From: Streptomyces sp. 2131.1
Lineage (GTDB): Bacteria > Actinomycetota > Actinomycetes > Streptomycetales > Streptomycetaceae
Direction of reading: 5' to 3'
Assembly: GCF_900105515.1 (NCBI RefSeq)
Contig: NZ_FNSY01000001.1
Location: 1,984,001 to 2,048,000 of the forward strand
DNA: 64,000 nt
How positions within the stretch are numbered: position 1 is the first letter of the stretch; each line of letters starts with the position of its first letter. Below the pieces are notes generated by a model that made no database searches, was not told the origin of the DNA, and saw only the letters and a list, made by a program, of their open reading frames with translations. The position numbers and the translations under genes were made by a program. This document shows positions 28,998 through 38,647 of this stretch, in pieces.

Positions 28998-30128
28998 TCA
29001 GCCCGCCGCGGCGCGCTCCCGGCGTACCGTCGTCGCGATCGTCGCGGAGCCGACCACGCGGGTGCCGTCGTACAGCACGACCGCCTGGCCGGGGGCGACG
29101 CCCCGGACCGGCTCGGTGAACGTGACGTGCAGGGTGTCCCCGGTCAGCTCGGCGGTCACCTCGGTCTCGCCGCCGTGGGCGCGCAGCTGCGCGGTGTACG
29201 TGCCCGGGCCGGACGGGGGCGTACCGCACCAGCGGGGCTTGATCGCGGTGAGCGCGGTGACGTCCAGCGCCTCGGCGGGGCCGACGGTGACCGTGTTGTT
29301 GACCGGCGAGATGTCGAGCACGTAGCGCGGCTTGCCGTCGGGCGCGGGGTGGCCGATGCGCAGGCCCTTGCGCTGGCCGATGGTGAAGCCGAAGGCGCCC
29401 TCGTGGGTGCCGAGCTTCGCACCGGACTCGTCCAGGATGTCGCCCTCCGCCGTGCCGCCGAGGCGGTTCGCGAGGAAGCCCTGGGTGTCGCCGTCGGCGA
29501 TGAAGCAGATGTCGTGGCTGTCGGGCTTCTTGGCGACTGCGAGGCCCCGGCGCTCCGCCTCGGCGCGGATCTCGTCCTTGGTGGTGAGGGTGTCGCCGAG
29601 CGGGAACATCGCGTGGGCGAGCTGGCGCTCGTCCAGCACGCCGAGCACATAGCTCTGGTCCTTGGCCATGTCCGAGGCCCGGTGCAGCTCGCGGTTGCCG
29701 TCCGCGCCGGTGACCACGGTGGCGTAGTGGCCGGTGCACACGGCGTCGAAGCCGAGCGCGAGGGCCTTGTCGAGCAGCGCGGCGAACTTGATCTTCTCGT
29801 TGCAGCGCAGGCACGGGTTGGGCGTGCGCCCGGCCTCGTACTCGGCGACGAAGTCCTCCACGACGTCCTCGCGGAAGCGTTCCGCCAGGTCCCAGACGTA
29901 GAAGGGGATGCCGATGACGTCCGCGGCGCGGCGGGCGTCGCGGGAGTCCTCGATGGTGCAACACCCCCTGGCGCCGGTCCGGAAGGACTGCGGGTTCGCG
30001 GAGAGGGCGAGGTGCACACCGGTCACGTCGTGGCCCGCCTCGGCGGCGCGGGCCGCGGCGACGGCGGAGTCGACACCGCCCGACATGGCGGCGAGCACGC
30101 GGAGGGGGCGCTGGGAGGTCTCAGTCAT
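28998..30128 (-). CDS. mnmA: tRNA-specific 2-thiouridylase
   Basis: A 376-aa MnmA that thiolates U34 of tRNALys/Glu/Gln, using ATP and sulfur relayed from a cysteine desulfurase. The PP-loop [11 protein letters not shown], catalytic Cys in [12 protein letters not shown] and second Cys in [10 protein letters not shown] are visible, with TGHYA and [10 protein letters not shown] also conserved. ATG at 30128. The cysteine desulfurase lies 0.7 kb away on the same strand; an amidase gene on the other strand separates them. Confidence 0.97.
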   Translation of the reverse strand: MTETSQRPLRVLAAMSGGVDSAVAAARAAEAGHDVTGVHLALSANPQSFRTGARGCCTIEDSRDARRAADVIGIPFYVWDLAERFREDVVEDFVAEYEAGRTPNPCLRCNEKIKFAALLDKALALGFDAVCTGHYATVVTGADGNRELHRASDMAKDQSYVLGVLDERQLAHAMFPLGDTLTTKDEIRAEAERRGLAVAKKPDSHDICFIADGDTQGFLANRLGGTAEGDILDESGAKLGTHEGAFGFTIGQRKGLRIGHPAPDGKPRYVLDISPVNNTVTVGPAEALDVTALTAIKPRWCGTPPSGPGTYTAQLRAHGGETEVTAELTGDTLHVTFTEPVRGVAPGQAVVLYDGTRVVGSATIATTVRRERAAAG

Positions 30129-30189
30129 AGCTCCACCAGGGTACGTGGGGCCGGGAACCGAAAGCTCGCGGATAAGCGTTGTCCGTCAC

Positions 30190-30867
30190 ATGGGGAGCAA
30201 GGGGACGGCCGGGGCGGGCACCGGGACCGGGATCAGCCGGCGCTCGGTGCTGATCGGCGGTGCCGTCACGGCCGTGGGCACGGCGGCGCTGGCGCGGAAC
30301 CGGCTGAAGCGCGCCTGGTGGCGGATGCCGGGCGTGGAGAAGCCGCGCACGCCGGGCGCGGTGGACTACGCGCGTGCGCGGTGGGTGGCGGCCTCCGACG
30401 CGAACTGGCGGCGGGCGGACCGCCCCGACGACTACGACATCGACCGGGTGGTCATCCATGTCACCCAGGGCAGCTTCGACAGCGCGGTCCGTGCCTTCCA
30501 GGACCCCGGGCACCGGGCGGCGGCCCACTACGTGGTGCGCAAGGACGGACACGTGACGCAGATGATCCGTGAGCTGGACGTCGCGTTCCACGCGGGCAAC
30601 CGCTCCTACAACGAGCGCAGCGTGGGCATCGAGCACGAGGGCTTCGTGGAGCGCCCGCAGGACTTCACCGCCGCGATGTACGGGGCCTCGGCGAAGCTCA
30701 CCGCGGCGATATGCGGGCGGTACGGCATCCCGGTGGACCGGGAGCACATCATCGGGCACGTGGAGGTGCCGGGCGCCGACCACACGGACCCGGGCCGCGG
30801 CTGGGACTGGGAGCGCTACATGGAGCTGGTCCGGCGCGCGGTCACTTCCGGGAAACGCGCTAGCTGA
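30190..30867 (+). CDS. Exported N-acetylmuramoyl-L-alanine amidase (Amidase_2)
   Basis: A 225-aa peptidoglycan amidase with a Tat-type signal ([21 protein letters not shown]). The amidase domain contains [51 protein letters not shown] and [16 protein letters not shown], giving the zinc-binding His residues and the T7-lysozyme-like fold. It would cleave MurNAc-L-Ala bonds during wall remodelling. The ATG at 30190 has no clear ribosome site. Its last 8 nt overlap the convergent cysteine desulfurase. Confidence 0.9.
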   Translation: MGSKGTAGAGTGTGISRRSVLIGGAVTAVGTAALARNRLKRAWWRMPGVEKPRTPGAVDYARARWVAASDANWRRADRPDDYDIDRVVIHVTQGSFDSAVRAFQDPGHRAAAHYVVRKDGHVTQMIRELDVAFHAGNRSYNERSVGIEHEGFVERPQDFTAAMYGASAKLTAAICGRYGIPVDREHIIGHVEVPGADHTDPGRGWDWERYMELVRRAVTSGKRAS

Positions 30868-32029
30868 GCCCCGCCGACCTCGCCCGCTCCACCGCCGGGC
30901 CGATCGCGCGGGCCACGTCCTCGACGTCCTGCTTGGTGGAGGTGTGGCCGAGCGAGAAGCGCAGGGTGCCCCGGGCCAGGTCCGGGTCGGTGCCGGTGGC
31001 GAGCAGGACGTGGCTGGGCTGGGCGATCCCGGCGGTGCAGGCGGAGCCGGTGGAGCACTCGATGCCCTGGGCGTCCAGCAGCAGCAGGAGCGAGTCGCCC
31101 TCGCAGCCGGGGAAGGTGAAGTGCGCGTTGGCAGGCAGCCGTCCGCCGGGGGCCGGGTCGCCGCCGAGCAGGGCGTCGGGGACCTGGGCCAGGACGGCGT
31201 CGGCAAGCTGGTCGCGCAGGGCGCCGGTCTCCCGGGCGAAGTCCTCGCGCCGGTCCGCGGCGAACCGCCCGGCGACGGCGAACGAGGCGATGCCCGGCAC
31301 GTCCAGGGTGCCGGAGCGGACGTGGCGCTCCTGCCCGCCGCCGTGCAGCACGGGCACCGGGGTGTACTCGCGGCCGAGCAGCAGCGCGCCGACACCGGTC
31401 GGGCCGCCGATCTTGTGCGCGCTGACGGTCATCGCGGCCAGCCCGGACGCGCCGAAGTCCACGTCGAGCTGCCCGAACGCCTGGACCGCGTCGGCGTGCA
31501 TCGGGATCTCGAACTCGCGGGCGACCCCGGCCAGTTCGCGTACCGGGAAGACGGTGCCGATCTCGTTGTTGGCCCACATCACGGTGATCAGCGCGACGTC
31601 GCCGGGATCGCGCAGGACCGCCTCGCGCAGCGCCTCGGGGTGGACGCGCCCGTAGCGGTCGACGGGGAGGTATTCGACGTTCGCGCCCTCGTGGGCGGCG
31701 AGCCAGTCGACGGCGTCGAGGACCGCGTGGTGCTCGACGGGGCTGGCCAGGACCCGGGTGCGGCGGGGGTCGGCGTCGCGGCGGGCCCAGTACAGGCCCT
31801 TCACCGCGAGGTTGTCCGCCTCGGTGCCGCCGGAGGTGAAGACCACCTCGCTGGGGCGGGCGCCGAGGGCGTCGGCGAGGGTCTCCCGGGACTCCTCGAC
31901 GGTTCGGCGGGCCCGGCGCCCGGCGGCGTGGAGTGAGGACGCGTTGCCCGTGACGGCGAGCTGCGCGGTCATCGCCGCGATCGCCTCGGGAAGCATCGGC
32001 GTGGTCGCGGCGTGGTCGAGGTAAGCCAT
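30860..32029 (-). CDS. Cysteine desulfurase (NifS/IscS type)
   Basis: A 389-aa PLP enzyme that moves sulfur from cysteine as an enzyme persulfide. Start [19 protein letters not shown]-binding features are [25 protein letters not shown] and Lys in [11 protein letters not shown]. The mobile catalytic Cys is in [11 protein letters not shown]. Its most direct local partner is MnmA; Fe-S assembly is the other possible outlet. No scaffold gene is adjacent. Element C lies just upstream of its start. Confidence 0.95.
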   Translation of the reverse strand: MAYLDHAATTPMLPEAIAAMTAQLAVTGNASSLHAAGRRARRTVEESRETLADALGARPSEVVFTSGGTEADNLAVKGLYWARRDADPRRTRVLASPVEHHAVLDAVDWLAAHEGANVEYLPVDRYGRVHPEALREAVLRDPGDVALITVMWANNEIGTVFPVRELAGVAREFEIPMHADAVQAFGQLDVDFGASGLAAMTVSAHKIGGPTGVGALLLGREYTPVPVLHGGGQERHVRSGTLDVPGIASFAVAGRFAADRREDFARETGALRDQLADAVLAQVPDALLGGDPAPGGRLPANAHFTFPGCEGDSLLLLLDAQGIECSTGSACTAGIAQPSHVLLATGTDPDLARGTLRFSLGHTSTKQDVEDVARAIGPAVERARSAGLS

Positions 32030-32059
32030 GGTGGGCTCGATTCTACGAGCCTTCGGCTC

Positions 32060-32260
32060 GGGCCTGTCGTCTGGATCAGGCCGGATCAGGGAGCGGGCTC
32101 CGGTGCCGTGCATCGCGAGGCGGAGGATCGAGGCAGATGGGGTCTCCCCTGTTCGAGCGCAGCCGAGAACTTGGGGGGAAGGAGCGTTGGTGATTGACGA
32201 CAACGCCGCGAGGTGCGGTGCCGGAGCCCGCGAGCCCGGCATGATCCAGACGACAGGCCC
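32060..32260. repeat. Inverted-repeat-bounded intergenic element C (201 bp)
   Basis: Bounded by perfect 19-nt arms: GGGCCTGTCGTCTGGATCA at 32060-32078 and its complement at 32242-32260. In inverted orientation, 32138-32171 matches element A 5243-5276 (33 of 34), and GGTGCCGTGCATC (32102-32114) corresponds in place to the GTGCGTGCC block of A and B. It lies between the desulfurase start and the DUF4190 gene. No ORF of coding character. Confidence 0.8.
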
Positions 32261-32319
32261 CTGGGCGTACGCCGGGCGCATGGGGTCCCGGGGTCGGCGC
32301 ACTGCGCACGGCGGGCCGG

Positions 32320-32682
32320 TCAGCCGCCGAAGTCCCAGGCGACGACGCCGCTTCCGGTGACGAGGAAGGCGAGGACCACCAGGTCCGCGACGCCCAGCGC
32401 GAGGCCGAGCCAGGCGCGGCCGCGCCGGGTGGTGGAGCGGGCCAGGGCGACGAGCGCCATGACGATGGCCGCCGGGCCGAGCAGGATGTTCATCACCAGC
32501 AGGCCGACGAGCCCCAGCACGAAGGACGCGACGGCGAGCCCGTCGGCGTCCCGGCGGGTGCGGCGTCCGGCGGGAGCGGACCGCTCGGCCTCGGGCTCGT
32601 GCGCCGCCTCGGGCTCATGGGTGGTTTCCGGCTCGTGCGTCGTCCCGGGTTCGGTGCGGTGGGCGTACGCGGTGCGCGTCAT
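32320..32682 (-). CDS. DUF4190-type small membrane protein
   Basis: A 120-aa protein. The N-terminal third has a three-copy degenerate HEPE repeat ([19 protein letters not shown]), then a charged stretch. Two hydrophobic segments follow ([21 protein letters not shown] and [19 protein letters not shown]), in the DUF4190 arrangement. The ATG at 32682 is set by AAGGAG nine bases upstream. Function unknown. It lies next to another small membrane protein, and both face the TetR gene. Confidence 0.75.
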   Translation of the reverse strand: MTRTAYAHRTEPGTTHEPETTHEPEAAHEPEAERSAPAGRRTRRDADGLAVASFVLGLVGLLVMNILLGPAAIVMALVALARSTTRRGRAWLGLALGVADLVVLAFLVTGSGVVAWDFGG

Positions 32683-32728
32683 GATGCTGACTCCTTCGGG
32701 TACGAGGCGGTCGCGGTGGGCTGCGGGT

Positions 32729-32881
32729 TCAGTGCGAGCGGCGCGTGCGCTCGCGTACGGCGAAGACCAGCAGCCAGCAGCCGATGAGGCCACCGAGGAC
32801 GAGTGACAGCGGAAGAGGGATCTGGGCCACCGCTCCCAGCACGATCCCCAGCAGGAGCAGGGCGGCGACGAGGACGATCAT
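32729..32881 (-). CDS. Small membrane protein (50 aa)
   Basis: MIVLVAALLLLGIVLGAVAQ: two hydrophobic helices and a basic tail (RERTRRSH). The ATG at 32881 has GGAAAGG about 11 nt upstream; a longer in-frame start would add a charged, non-hydrophobic extension. It is likely in one unit with the DUF4190 gene 46 nt downstream. Divergent from the TetR regulator, which may control it. Confidence 0.6.
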   Translation of the reverse strand: MIVLVAALLLLGIVLGAVAQIPLPLSLVLGGLIGCWLLVFAVRERTRRSH

Positions 32882-33000
32882 GTTTCGTTCAGCCTTTCCG
32901 TGTGCGGATGGACCCTTGAGAGTACGAGTGTTCACTGACTTACGAGTCTAAACCCGCACGGCCCTTCCCCACCCCAGAGAACAGTTGTTTACTGAATGGC
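32882..33000. promoter_or_regulatory. Divergent promoter region with repeated motifs
   Basis: An AT-richer 119-bp gap between the small membrane protein and the TetR gene. It holds TACGAGTGTTCACTGACTTACGAGT, where TACGAGT occurs twice, and a related GTTTACTGA close to the TetR start (compare GTTCACTGA). Repeats of this kind next to a TetR gene are candidate operators. Inferred, not proven. Confidence 0.4.
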
Positions 33001-33636
33001 ATGAGTCACACCGTCGGCATCCGCCAGAACCAGAAGCTGAGAACGCGCCAGGCTCTGCTGGATGCCGCCCTCGGGCTGCTGGAGGAGCAGAGCCTGAGCA
33101 GCCTGGGGCTGCGCGAGGTGACCCGGGCGACCGGCATCACGCCCACTGCCTTCTACCGGCACTTCGAGAGCGTCCCGGCGCTCGGGGTCGCCCTGGTCGA
33201 ACAGACCCTGGGCAGCCTGCACGGCATGATCGGCGCGATACTCGCCGAGACGGGCGACAGCGAGGTCCGGCTGGACCGCAGCGTGGAACTGATACGGCGT
33301 CATGTACGGGAGCAGCCCGCCCACTTCCGCTTCATCGCGCGGGAGCAGCACGGCGGGGTCGGACCCGTCCGCGACGCCATCGCGGCGCAGCTGCGACTGT
33401 TCGCCGAGGAGGTGGCGGCGGCTCTCGCGACGGAGCCGGAGTCGGAGGGCTGGGCCGGGGAGGACCTGCTGATGCTGGGCGGGCTCTATGTGGACCACAT
33501 GGTGATCACCGCGTCGGCCCTGCTGGACGCGGGCCCGGCGGGCGACGGGCAGGTGGCCCGGGTCGCCCGTCGCAGGCTGCGGCTGATCGCACTCGGCGCC
33601 CTGCACTGGCTCGACGAGCCGGCACAGGGCACCTGA
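33001..33636 (+). CDS. TetR-family regulator, FabR-like
   Basis: A 211-aa repressor-type protein. The N-terminal helix-turn-helix is LREVTRATGITPTAFYRHFESVPALG. The C-terminal ligand domain begins VELIRRHVREQPAHFRFIAREQHGG, a pattern shared with FabR, which senses acyl-CoA or acyl-ACP composition in other bacteria. ATG at 33001. Divergent from two small membrane proteins; a thioesterase-like gene lies downstream in convergent orientation. Confidence 0.88.
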   Translation: MSHTVGIRQNQKLRTRQALLDAALGLLEEQSLSSLGLREVTRATGITPTAFYRHFESVPALGVALVEQTLGSLHGMIGAILAETGDSEVRLDRSVELIRRHVREQPAHFRFIAREQHGGVGPVRDAIAAQLRLFAEEVAAALATEPESEGWAGEDLLMLGGLYVDHMVITASALLDAGPAGDGQVARVARRRLRLIALGALHWLDEPAQGT

Positions 33637-33698
33637 GGGAGGAAAAAGGGGCGCCCGAGGAAGGGGAAAAAGCGCCCGGGGAAGAGGAAAGGGCTGCG

Positions 33699-34535
33699 TC
33701 AGCCGCGCGGGGCGCGGGCCAGCTGGCGGGACTGGGCGACCAGGCGGTCGGCGCTGTCCCAGACGTCCGCGTCCTCCTCCAGGAAGCCGCCCGCCAGGTT
33801 GCGGGTGGTGATGGAGACGCGGAGCGGGCCCGGGGCCGGGCGGCAGCGGATGTGGGTGGTCAGCTCGATGGTCGGCGTCCAGCCCTTGAGCCCCAGCTCG
33901 AACGACGTGGGCGGCAACGCGTCCACGGTGAGCAGCAGGGAGAACGGGTCGGGGTCGCGGCCGTCGGCGAGCCCGAACCAGCCGCGCATCTCGCCCTTGC
34001 CGGACGGCTGCCCGATGGCCCAGCCGATGGTCGCCGGGTCCAGCTTGATGTCCAGCCGCCCGGTGATGGCGGAGCTGCCGGGGATCGGCGCCGGTCCGTC
34101 GCTCGGGCCCAGGCAGTGCTCGCGGGGCGGGATGGCCGGCGGCTTGGCGGAGGTGCGGACGTCGTCGCTCAGCGCGTCCAGTTCGCCGTAGGTGGCGAGG
34201 ACGCGGATGCGCTCGACCTCGGTGCCGTCCTCGGCGTACTGGAAGAGGGACGCCTGACCGGTGGAGAGGGTGCGGCCGGTGCGGACGGTCTCGGTGCGGA
34301 TCACCGCGGGGCCGGGCACGGACGCGGTCAGGTAGTGCGCGGAGACGGTGAACGGGTCGCCGTGCGGAAGGGCCTCGCCCAGCGCGCGGCCGAGCATCGC
34401 CAGCAGGTAGCCGCCGTTGACCGCGTGGATGATCGTCCAGCCGGCCGAGAGCTCCGCGTCGTAGACGCCCTCTTCGCGCGGGGTGACGGCGGTGTCCCGG
34501 TCGAACTCGCTGTCCCCGATGGTTGCCTGTGCCAT
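33699..34535 (-). CDS. Acyl-CoA thioesterase-like protein (double hot-dog)
   Basis: A 278-aa protein with a TesB-like layout. The N-terminal half has GWTIIHAVNGGYLLAMLGRAL and DPFTVSAHYLTASVPGPAVIRTE; the C-terminal half has TIELTTHIRCRPAPGPLRVSITTRNLAGGFLEEDADVWD and ends DRLVAQSRQLA. These match hot-dog thioesterases of the 4HBT/TesB superfamily. It probably hydrolyses acyl-CoAs; chain preference unknown. ATG at 34535. A link to the FabR-like regulator is suggestive only. Confidence 0.8.
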   Translation of the reverse strand: MAQATIGDSEFDRDTAVTPREEGVYDAELSAGWTIIHAVNGGYLLAMLGRALGEALPHGDPFTVSAHYLTASVPGPAVIRTETVRTGRTLSTGQASLFQYAEDGTEVERIRVLATYGELDALSDDVRTSAKPPAIPPREHCLGPSDGPAPIPGSSAITGRLDIKLDPATIGWAIGQPSGKGEMRGWFGLADGRDPDPFSLLLTVDALPPTSFELGLKGWTPTIELTTHIRCRPAPGPLRVSITTRNLAGGFLEEDADVWDSADRLVAQSRQLARAPRG

Positions 34536-34593
34536 GGACGCACCGTACACCGATTGTATTACTGAGCGGTAGCTTTTTGCCGTACGGAGTCGG

Positions 34594-35253
34594 TCACCCC
34601 TCGTCCGCCCGCGCCGAGCGCCGGTTGTAGGCGCGCGGGGCACGCCAGTGGAAGCGGAGCGCGAGGATGCGCAGGACGAACGCGGCGATCACGGCCGCGC
34701 CGCTGGTCAGGGCGTTCAGCGCGTCGAAGCGGATGCAGAGCACGATCATGGTGGCCCCGACGATGGCGGGCACCGCGTACAGGTCCCGGTCCCAGCGCAG
34801 CAGCGAGGGCACCTCGTTGGCCAGGACGTCCCGCAGCACACCGCCGCCGACCGCCGTGGCCAGGCCGAGCGCCGCCGACGAGGTGAGGCCGAGGCCGTAG
34901 TCGTACGCCTTGACCGTGCCGGTGACGCAGAAGAGCCCGAGCCCGGCGGCGTCGAAGACGTTGACCCCGACCTGGATGCGCTCCACGTGCGGGTGCAGGA
35001 AGAAGACCAGGACGGCGGCGAGCAGCGGGGTCGTGAAGTACCCCAGGTCCGTGAAGGCGGCCGGCGGCACCGCGCCGATGACCAGGTCACGGAAGAGCCC
35101 TCCGCCCAGCGCGGTCACCTCGGCGAGCACCGCGATGCCGAAGACATCGAAGTTCTTGCGTACGGCGAGCAGGGCGCCCGAGATCGCGAAGACGAAGATC
35201 CCGACGATGTCGAGCGCATGCTGGACGGAGGGCGTGAACAGTTCGTTGAGCAC
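34594..35253 (-). CDS. TRIC-type cation channel (UPF0126/YadS family)
   Basis: A 219-aa integral membrane protein with about seven TMs in two homologous halves. Each half carries the glycine-rich turn: TALGGGLFRDLVIG and TAVGGGVLRDVLANEVP. This repeated GGGxxRD signature marks prokaryotic trimeric intracellular cation channels (K+/Na+). GTG start at 35253. Confidence 0.92.
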   Translation of the reverse strand: MLNELFTPSVQHALDIVGIFVFAISGALLAVRKNFDVFGIAVLAEVTALGGGLFRDLVIGAVPPAAFTDLGYFTTPLLAAVLVFFLHPHVERIQVGVNVFDAAGLGLFCVTGTVKAYDYGLGLTSSAALGLATAVGGGVLRDVLANEVPSLLRWDRDLYAVPAIVGATMIVLCIRFDALNALTSGAAVIAAFVLRILALRFHWRAPRAYNRRSARADEG

Positions 35254-35271
35254 CGGGCAATTGTGCCCGTA

Positions 35272-36486
35272 CTACTCCTTCGTGCTGTCCGGGGCCGCAT
35301 CCGGGGCGTCGGTGGCCTCTTCGGGCTCCGGGGCCTTGGCGGACTCCGGAACCTCGGCGGGATCGGACGGCTCCGCCTTCGTCACCGTCACCAGCTCGAC
35401 CGCCTCCCGCGCCCCCGCCAGGACCTGCTCCCCCGGCGCCTGGTCCGGCGCGTTCTCCGGGTGGTGGCAGGCCACCTGGTGACCGGTCTTCAGCTGGAGC
35501 AGCGGCGGCTCGGTCGTCCCGCAGATCTCCGTCGCCTTCCAGCACCGGGTGTGGAACCGGCAGCCGGCGGGCGGCGAGATCGGCGACGGGACGTCGCCCT
35601 TGAGCAGGATGCGGTCGCTCTTGGCACCGCGCCGACGCGGGTCCGGCACCGGCACCGCGGACATCAGCGCCTTGGTGTACGGGTGCATCGGCGCCTCGTA
35701 CAGCGACTTGCGGTCTGCGAGCTCGACGATCTTTCCGAGGTACATGACCGCGATCCGGTCCGAGACGTGGCGGATCACCGACAGGTCGTGCGCGATGATC
35801 ATGTACGTGAGGCCGAGCTCGTCCTGGAGGTCGTCCAGCAGGTTCACCACCTGCGCCTGGATCGACACGTCCAGCGCCGAGACCGGCTCGTCCGCGACAA
35901 CCAGCTTCGGTTTCAGAGCGAGCGCGCGGGCGATGCCGATGCGCTGGCGCTGGCCGCCGGAGAACTCGTGCGGGTAGCGGTTGTAGTGCTCGGGGTTGAG
36001 GCCGACCAGCTCCAGCAGCCGCTGGACCTCCGCCTTCACGCCGCCCTCGGGCTTGACGCCTTGGAGCCGGAAGGGGGTGGAGACGATCCCGCCGACCGTG
36101 TGGCGCGGGTTCAGCGAGCCGTACGGGTCCTGGAAGATCATCTGGATGTCGCGGCGCATCGGCCGCAGCCGCCCGGCGGACAGGTGCGTAATGTCGCGGC
36201 CCTGGAACTCGACCTTGCCGCCGGTCGGTTCCAGCAGCCGGGTCACCAGCCGGCCCATGGTCGACTTGCCGCAGCCCGACTCGCCCACGACGCCCAGGGT
36301 CTCCCCGGGGCGCACGTCGAAGGTGAGCCCGTCCACGGCCTGGACCGCGCCGACCTTGCGCTTGAGCACGCCCTTGGTGATCGGGAAGTGCTTGACCAGG
36401 CCGTCGACCTTGAGGAGCGGCTCGGGGCCGGACCCGTCCGACCCGGCCGCGGCGGGCGCGGGAGTCTTCTTGTTCAGCTCAGTCAC
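35272..36486 (-). CDS. Oligopeptide ABC transporter ATP-binding protein (OppF/DppF type)
   Basis: A 404-aa ATPase of a peptide importer. Walker A is GESGCGKST, the ABC signature is HEFSGGQRQRIGIARAL, Walker B is LVVADEPVSALD, and the H-loop is IAHDLSVIRHVSD. The C-terminal oligopeptide domain contains GCRFHTRCWKATEIC. A further ~65-residue acidic, Pro/Glu-rich tail is longer than usual. Its GTG overlaps the previous gene's stop (GTGA, 36483-36486). Last gene of the operon. Confidence 0.94.
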   Translation of the reverse strand: MTELNKKTPAPAAAGSDGSGPEPLLKVDGLVKHFPITKGVLKRKVGAVQAVDGLTFDVRPGETLGVVGESGCGKSTMGRLVTRLLEPTGGKVEFQGRDITHLSAGRLRPMRRDIQMIFQDPYGSLNPRHTVGGIVSTPFRLQGVKPEGGVKAEVQRLLELVGLNPEHYNRYPHEFSGGQRQRIGIARALALKPKLVVADEPVSALDVSIQAQVVNLLDDLQDELGLTYMIIAHDLSVIRHVSDRIAVMYLGKIVELADRKSLYEAPMHPYTKALMSAVPVPDPRRRGAKSDRILLKGDVPSPISPPAGCRFHTRCWKATEICGTTEPPLLQLKTGHQVACHHPENAPDQAPGEQVLAGAREAVELVTVTKAEPSDPAEVPESAKAPEPEEATDAPDAAPDSTKE

Positions 36487-37571
36487 AGCTTCGGCGCAAT
36501 CTCTTCGGTCCAGATCCGGTCGCGCTGCTCGGGCGACATGTGGCACGCGGAGAAGTGCCCGTCGCCGACCTGTCGCAGCTCCGGACGCTCGGTGCGGGTG
36601 ATGTTGTCGGGCGGCACGTCGGCGTACGGGCAGCGCGGGTGGAAGGCGCAGCCCGAGGGGACGTTGATGAGGCTGGGCGGCGAGCCCTTGACCGGGACGA
36701 GCCGGTCGGTCTGCTCCCGGTCGATGCGGGGCATCGAGCCGAGCAGGCCCCAGGTGTAGGGGTGCTGGGGCTCGTAGAAGACCTGCTCGGCGCTGCCGCG
36801 CTCGACGCAGCGTCCCGCGTACATCACCAGCAGGCTGTCCGCGATCTCGGCGACGACGCCGAGGTCATGGGTGATCATGACGACCGCGGAGCCGAACTCC
36901 TTCTGCAGATCGCGGATCAGGTCGAGGATCTGCGCCTGGACGGTGACGTCGAGGGCGGTCGTCGGCTCGTCGGCGATGAGCAGCTGCGGGTTGTTGACCA
37001 GGGCCATCGCTATCATCGCACGCTGGCGCATGCCGCCGGAGAACTGGTGCGGGTAGTCCTCGTAGCGGCGGTGCGGCTCGGGGATGCCGACCCGGTCGAG
37101 CATCTCGATGGCGCGCTTCTTGGCGGTCTTCTTGTCGACCTTGTTGTGGACCCGGTGGGCCTCCACGATCTGCGCGCCGATCGTGTAGTACGGGTGCAGC
37201 GCGGAGAGCGGGTCCTGGAAGATCATGGCCATCTTCTGGCCGCGCAGCCTGCGTACGCGCTCGGCTCCCGAGCCGATGAGCTCCTCGCCGTCAAGCCAGA
37301 TCTCGCCACCGATCCGGGCCCGCTCCGAGGTGTGCAGGCCCATGATGCCCAGCGAGGTCACGGACTTGCCGGAGCCGGACTCGCCGACGATGCCGAGGGT
37401 CTTGCCCGCCTCCAGGTCGAAGCTGACGCCGTCCACGGACTTGACGAGGCCGTCGTCGGTGTCGAAGTGGACGGTGAGGTCGCGTACGGAGAGGAAGGGG
37501 CGGTCGTCGCCGGACCGGGGCGCCGGGACGCTGTCCGCCGCCGGGGAAGCCTTGCTGATTGCGTCGCTCAT
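36483..37571 (-). CDS. Oligopeptide ABC transporter ATP-binding protein (OppD/DppD type)
   Basis: A 362-aa ATPase with Walker [16 protein letters not shown], signature [17 protein letters not shown], Walker [17 protein letters not shown] and the family-specific C-terminal Cys motif [16 protein letters not shown]. It pairs with the OppF-type subunit. Its ATG overlaps the stop of the upstream permease (ATGA, 37568-37571), which sets the start. Part of a five-gene peptide uptake operon. Confidence 0.95.
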   Translation of the reverse strand: MSDAISKASPAADSVPAPRSGDDRPFLSVRDLTVHFDTDDGLVKSVDGVSFDLEAGKTLGIVGESGSGKSVTSLGIMGLHTSERARIGGEIWLDGEELIGSGAERVRRLRGQKMAMIFQDPLSALHPYYTIGAQIVEAHRVHNKVDKKTAKKRAIEMLDRVGIPEPHRRYEDYPHQFSGGMRQRAMIAMALVNNPQLLIADEPTTALDVTVQAQILDLIRDLQKEFGSAVVMITHDLGVVAEIADSLLVMYAGRCVERGSAEQVFYEPQHPYTWGLLGSMPRIDREQTDRLVPVKGSPPSLINVPSGCAFHPRCPYADVPPDNITRTERPELRQVGDGHFSACHMSPEQRDRIWTEEIAPKL

Positions 37572-38557
37572 GAGAGCCTCACCCGGGGGTCGATCGCGGC
37601 GTACACGAGGTCCACCAGCAGGTTGCAGATGACGATGAAGAAGGCGGCGACCAGGGTCACGCCCATCACCTTGGGCAGGTCGGCGGTGGTCACGCCCTGG
37701 ATGGCGAAGGCGCCCAGGCCCTGGAAGGAGAAGACGCGTTCGGTGATGACCGCGCCGCCGAGCAGCAGCGCAAAGTCCATGCCGAAGATGGTGACCAGCG
37801 GGGTGAGCGCGGAGCGCAGCCCGTGCTTGACGACCACCTTGCGTTCCTGGAGGCCCTTGGCCCGCGCGGTCCTGATGTAGTCCTCGCCCATGGTCTCCAG
37901 CATTCCGGCCCTGGTGAGCCGGGCGTAGAGCGCGGAGTACAGCAGCGCGAGGGTGCACCAGGGCAGGACCAGGCTGCCGGCCCAGGCCACCGGGTCCTCG
38001 GTGAAGGGGACGTACTCACCGTTCCCGAAGAGCGCCAGAACCACGAGACCGGTGAAGAACATCGGCAGCGAGACACCGGCGAGGGCGACGCCCATGGAGA
38101 TGCGGTCGAAGAAGGAGCCCCGCTTCAGGGCGGAGATGACGCCGATCGCGACACCGGAGACGACCCAGATGACGGCGGCACCGACGGCCAGCGACAGCGT
38201 GACCGGGATGCGGTCGACGAGCTGGGGCCAGATCTCGGTGTGGGTCTTGAACGAGTAGCCGAAGCAGGGGGCGTTGCAGGTGACCGGGTCGGGGCCGAAC
38301 TGGTACTCGGCGCCGACGACGATGCCCTTGATGAAGTGCCAGTACTGAAGGTAGAGGGGCTGGTCGAGCCCCAGGTTCTTCTTGACCGCGGCGATGACGT
38401 CGGGGTCGGGGCTCTTCCCCACGTACTGGGCGGCCATGGAGTCGAGGGTCTGCCCGCCGAGGCGGGGCACCAGGAAGAAGATCGCGAACGTGACTGCGCT
38501 GACCACCAGCAGCAGCAACACCGCGGCGAATACGCGTCGGATGATGTACGCAGCCAC
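37568..38557 (-). CDS. Oligopeptide ABC transporter permease (OppB/DppB type)
   Basis: A 329-aa permease: first TM in MAAYIIRRVFAAVLLLLVVSAVTFAIFFL, then a periplasmic-facing loop and five more TMs. The EAA-type coupling loop is TMGEDYIRTARAKGLQERKVVVKHGLRSAL. GTG start at 38557. It follows the binding-protein gene after 90 nt that include a strong hairpin, which may tune the ratio of binding protein to permease. Confidence 0.95.
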   Translation of the reverse strand: MAAYIIRRVFAAVLLLLVVSAVTFAIFFLVPRLGGQTLDSMAAQYVGKSPDPDVIAAVKKNLGLDQPLYLQYWHFIKGIVVGAEYQFGPDPVTCNAPCFGYSFKTHTEIWPQLVDRIPVTLSLAVGAAVIWVVSGVAIGVISALKRGSFFDRISMGVALAGVSLPMFFTGLVVLALFGNGEYVPFTEDPVAWAGSLVLPWCTLALLYSALYARLTRAGMLETMGEDYIRTARAKGLQERKVVVKHGLRSALTPLVTIFGMDFALLLGGAVITERVFSFQGLGAFAIQGVTTADLPKVMGVTLVAAFFIVICNLLVDLVYAAIDPRVRLS

Positions 38558-38565
38558 AGCCGTGC

Positions 38566-38608
38566 GGCGCCGGGCGAGCGGGCGGGGTTCGCCCGCCGGC
38601 CCGGCGCC
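38566..38608 (-). terminator. Intercistronic hairpin between binding protein and permease
   Basis: GGCGCCGGGC/GCCCGGCGCC (38566-38575 with 38599-38608) with an inner GGCGGG/CCCGCC stem. Located after the binding-protein stop and before the permease start, within an operon. It is more likely a partial terminator or 3'-end stabiliser than a full stop. Confidence 0.6.
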
Positions 38609-38647
38609 TTCACCTGCCTTTCAGGGGATGCTTTTGATGAACAGGTG

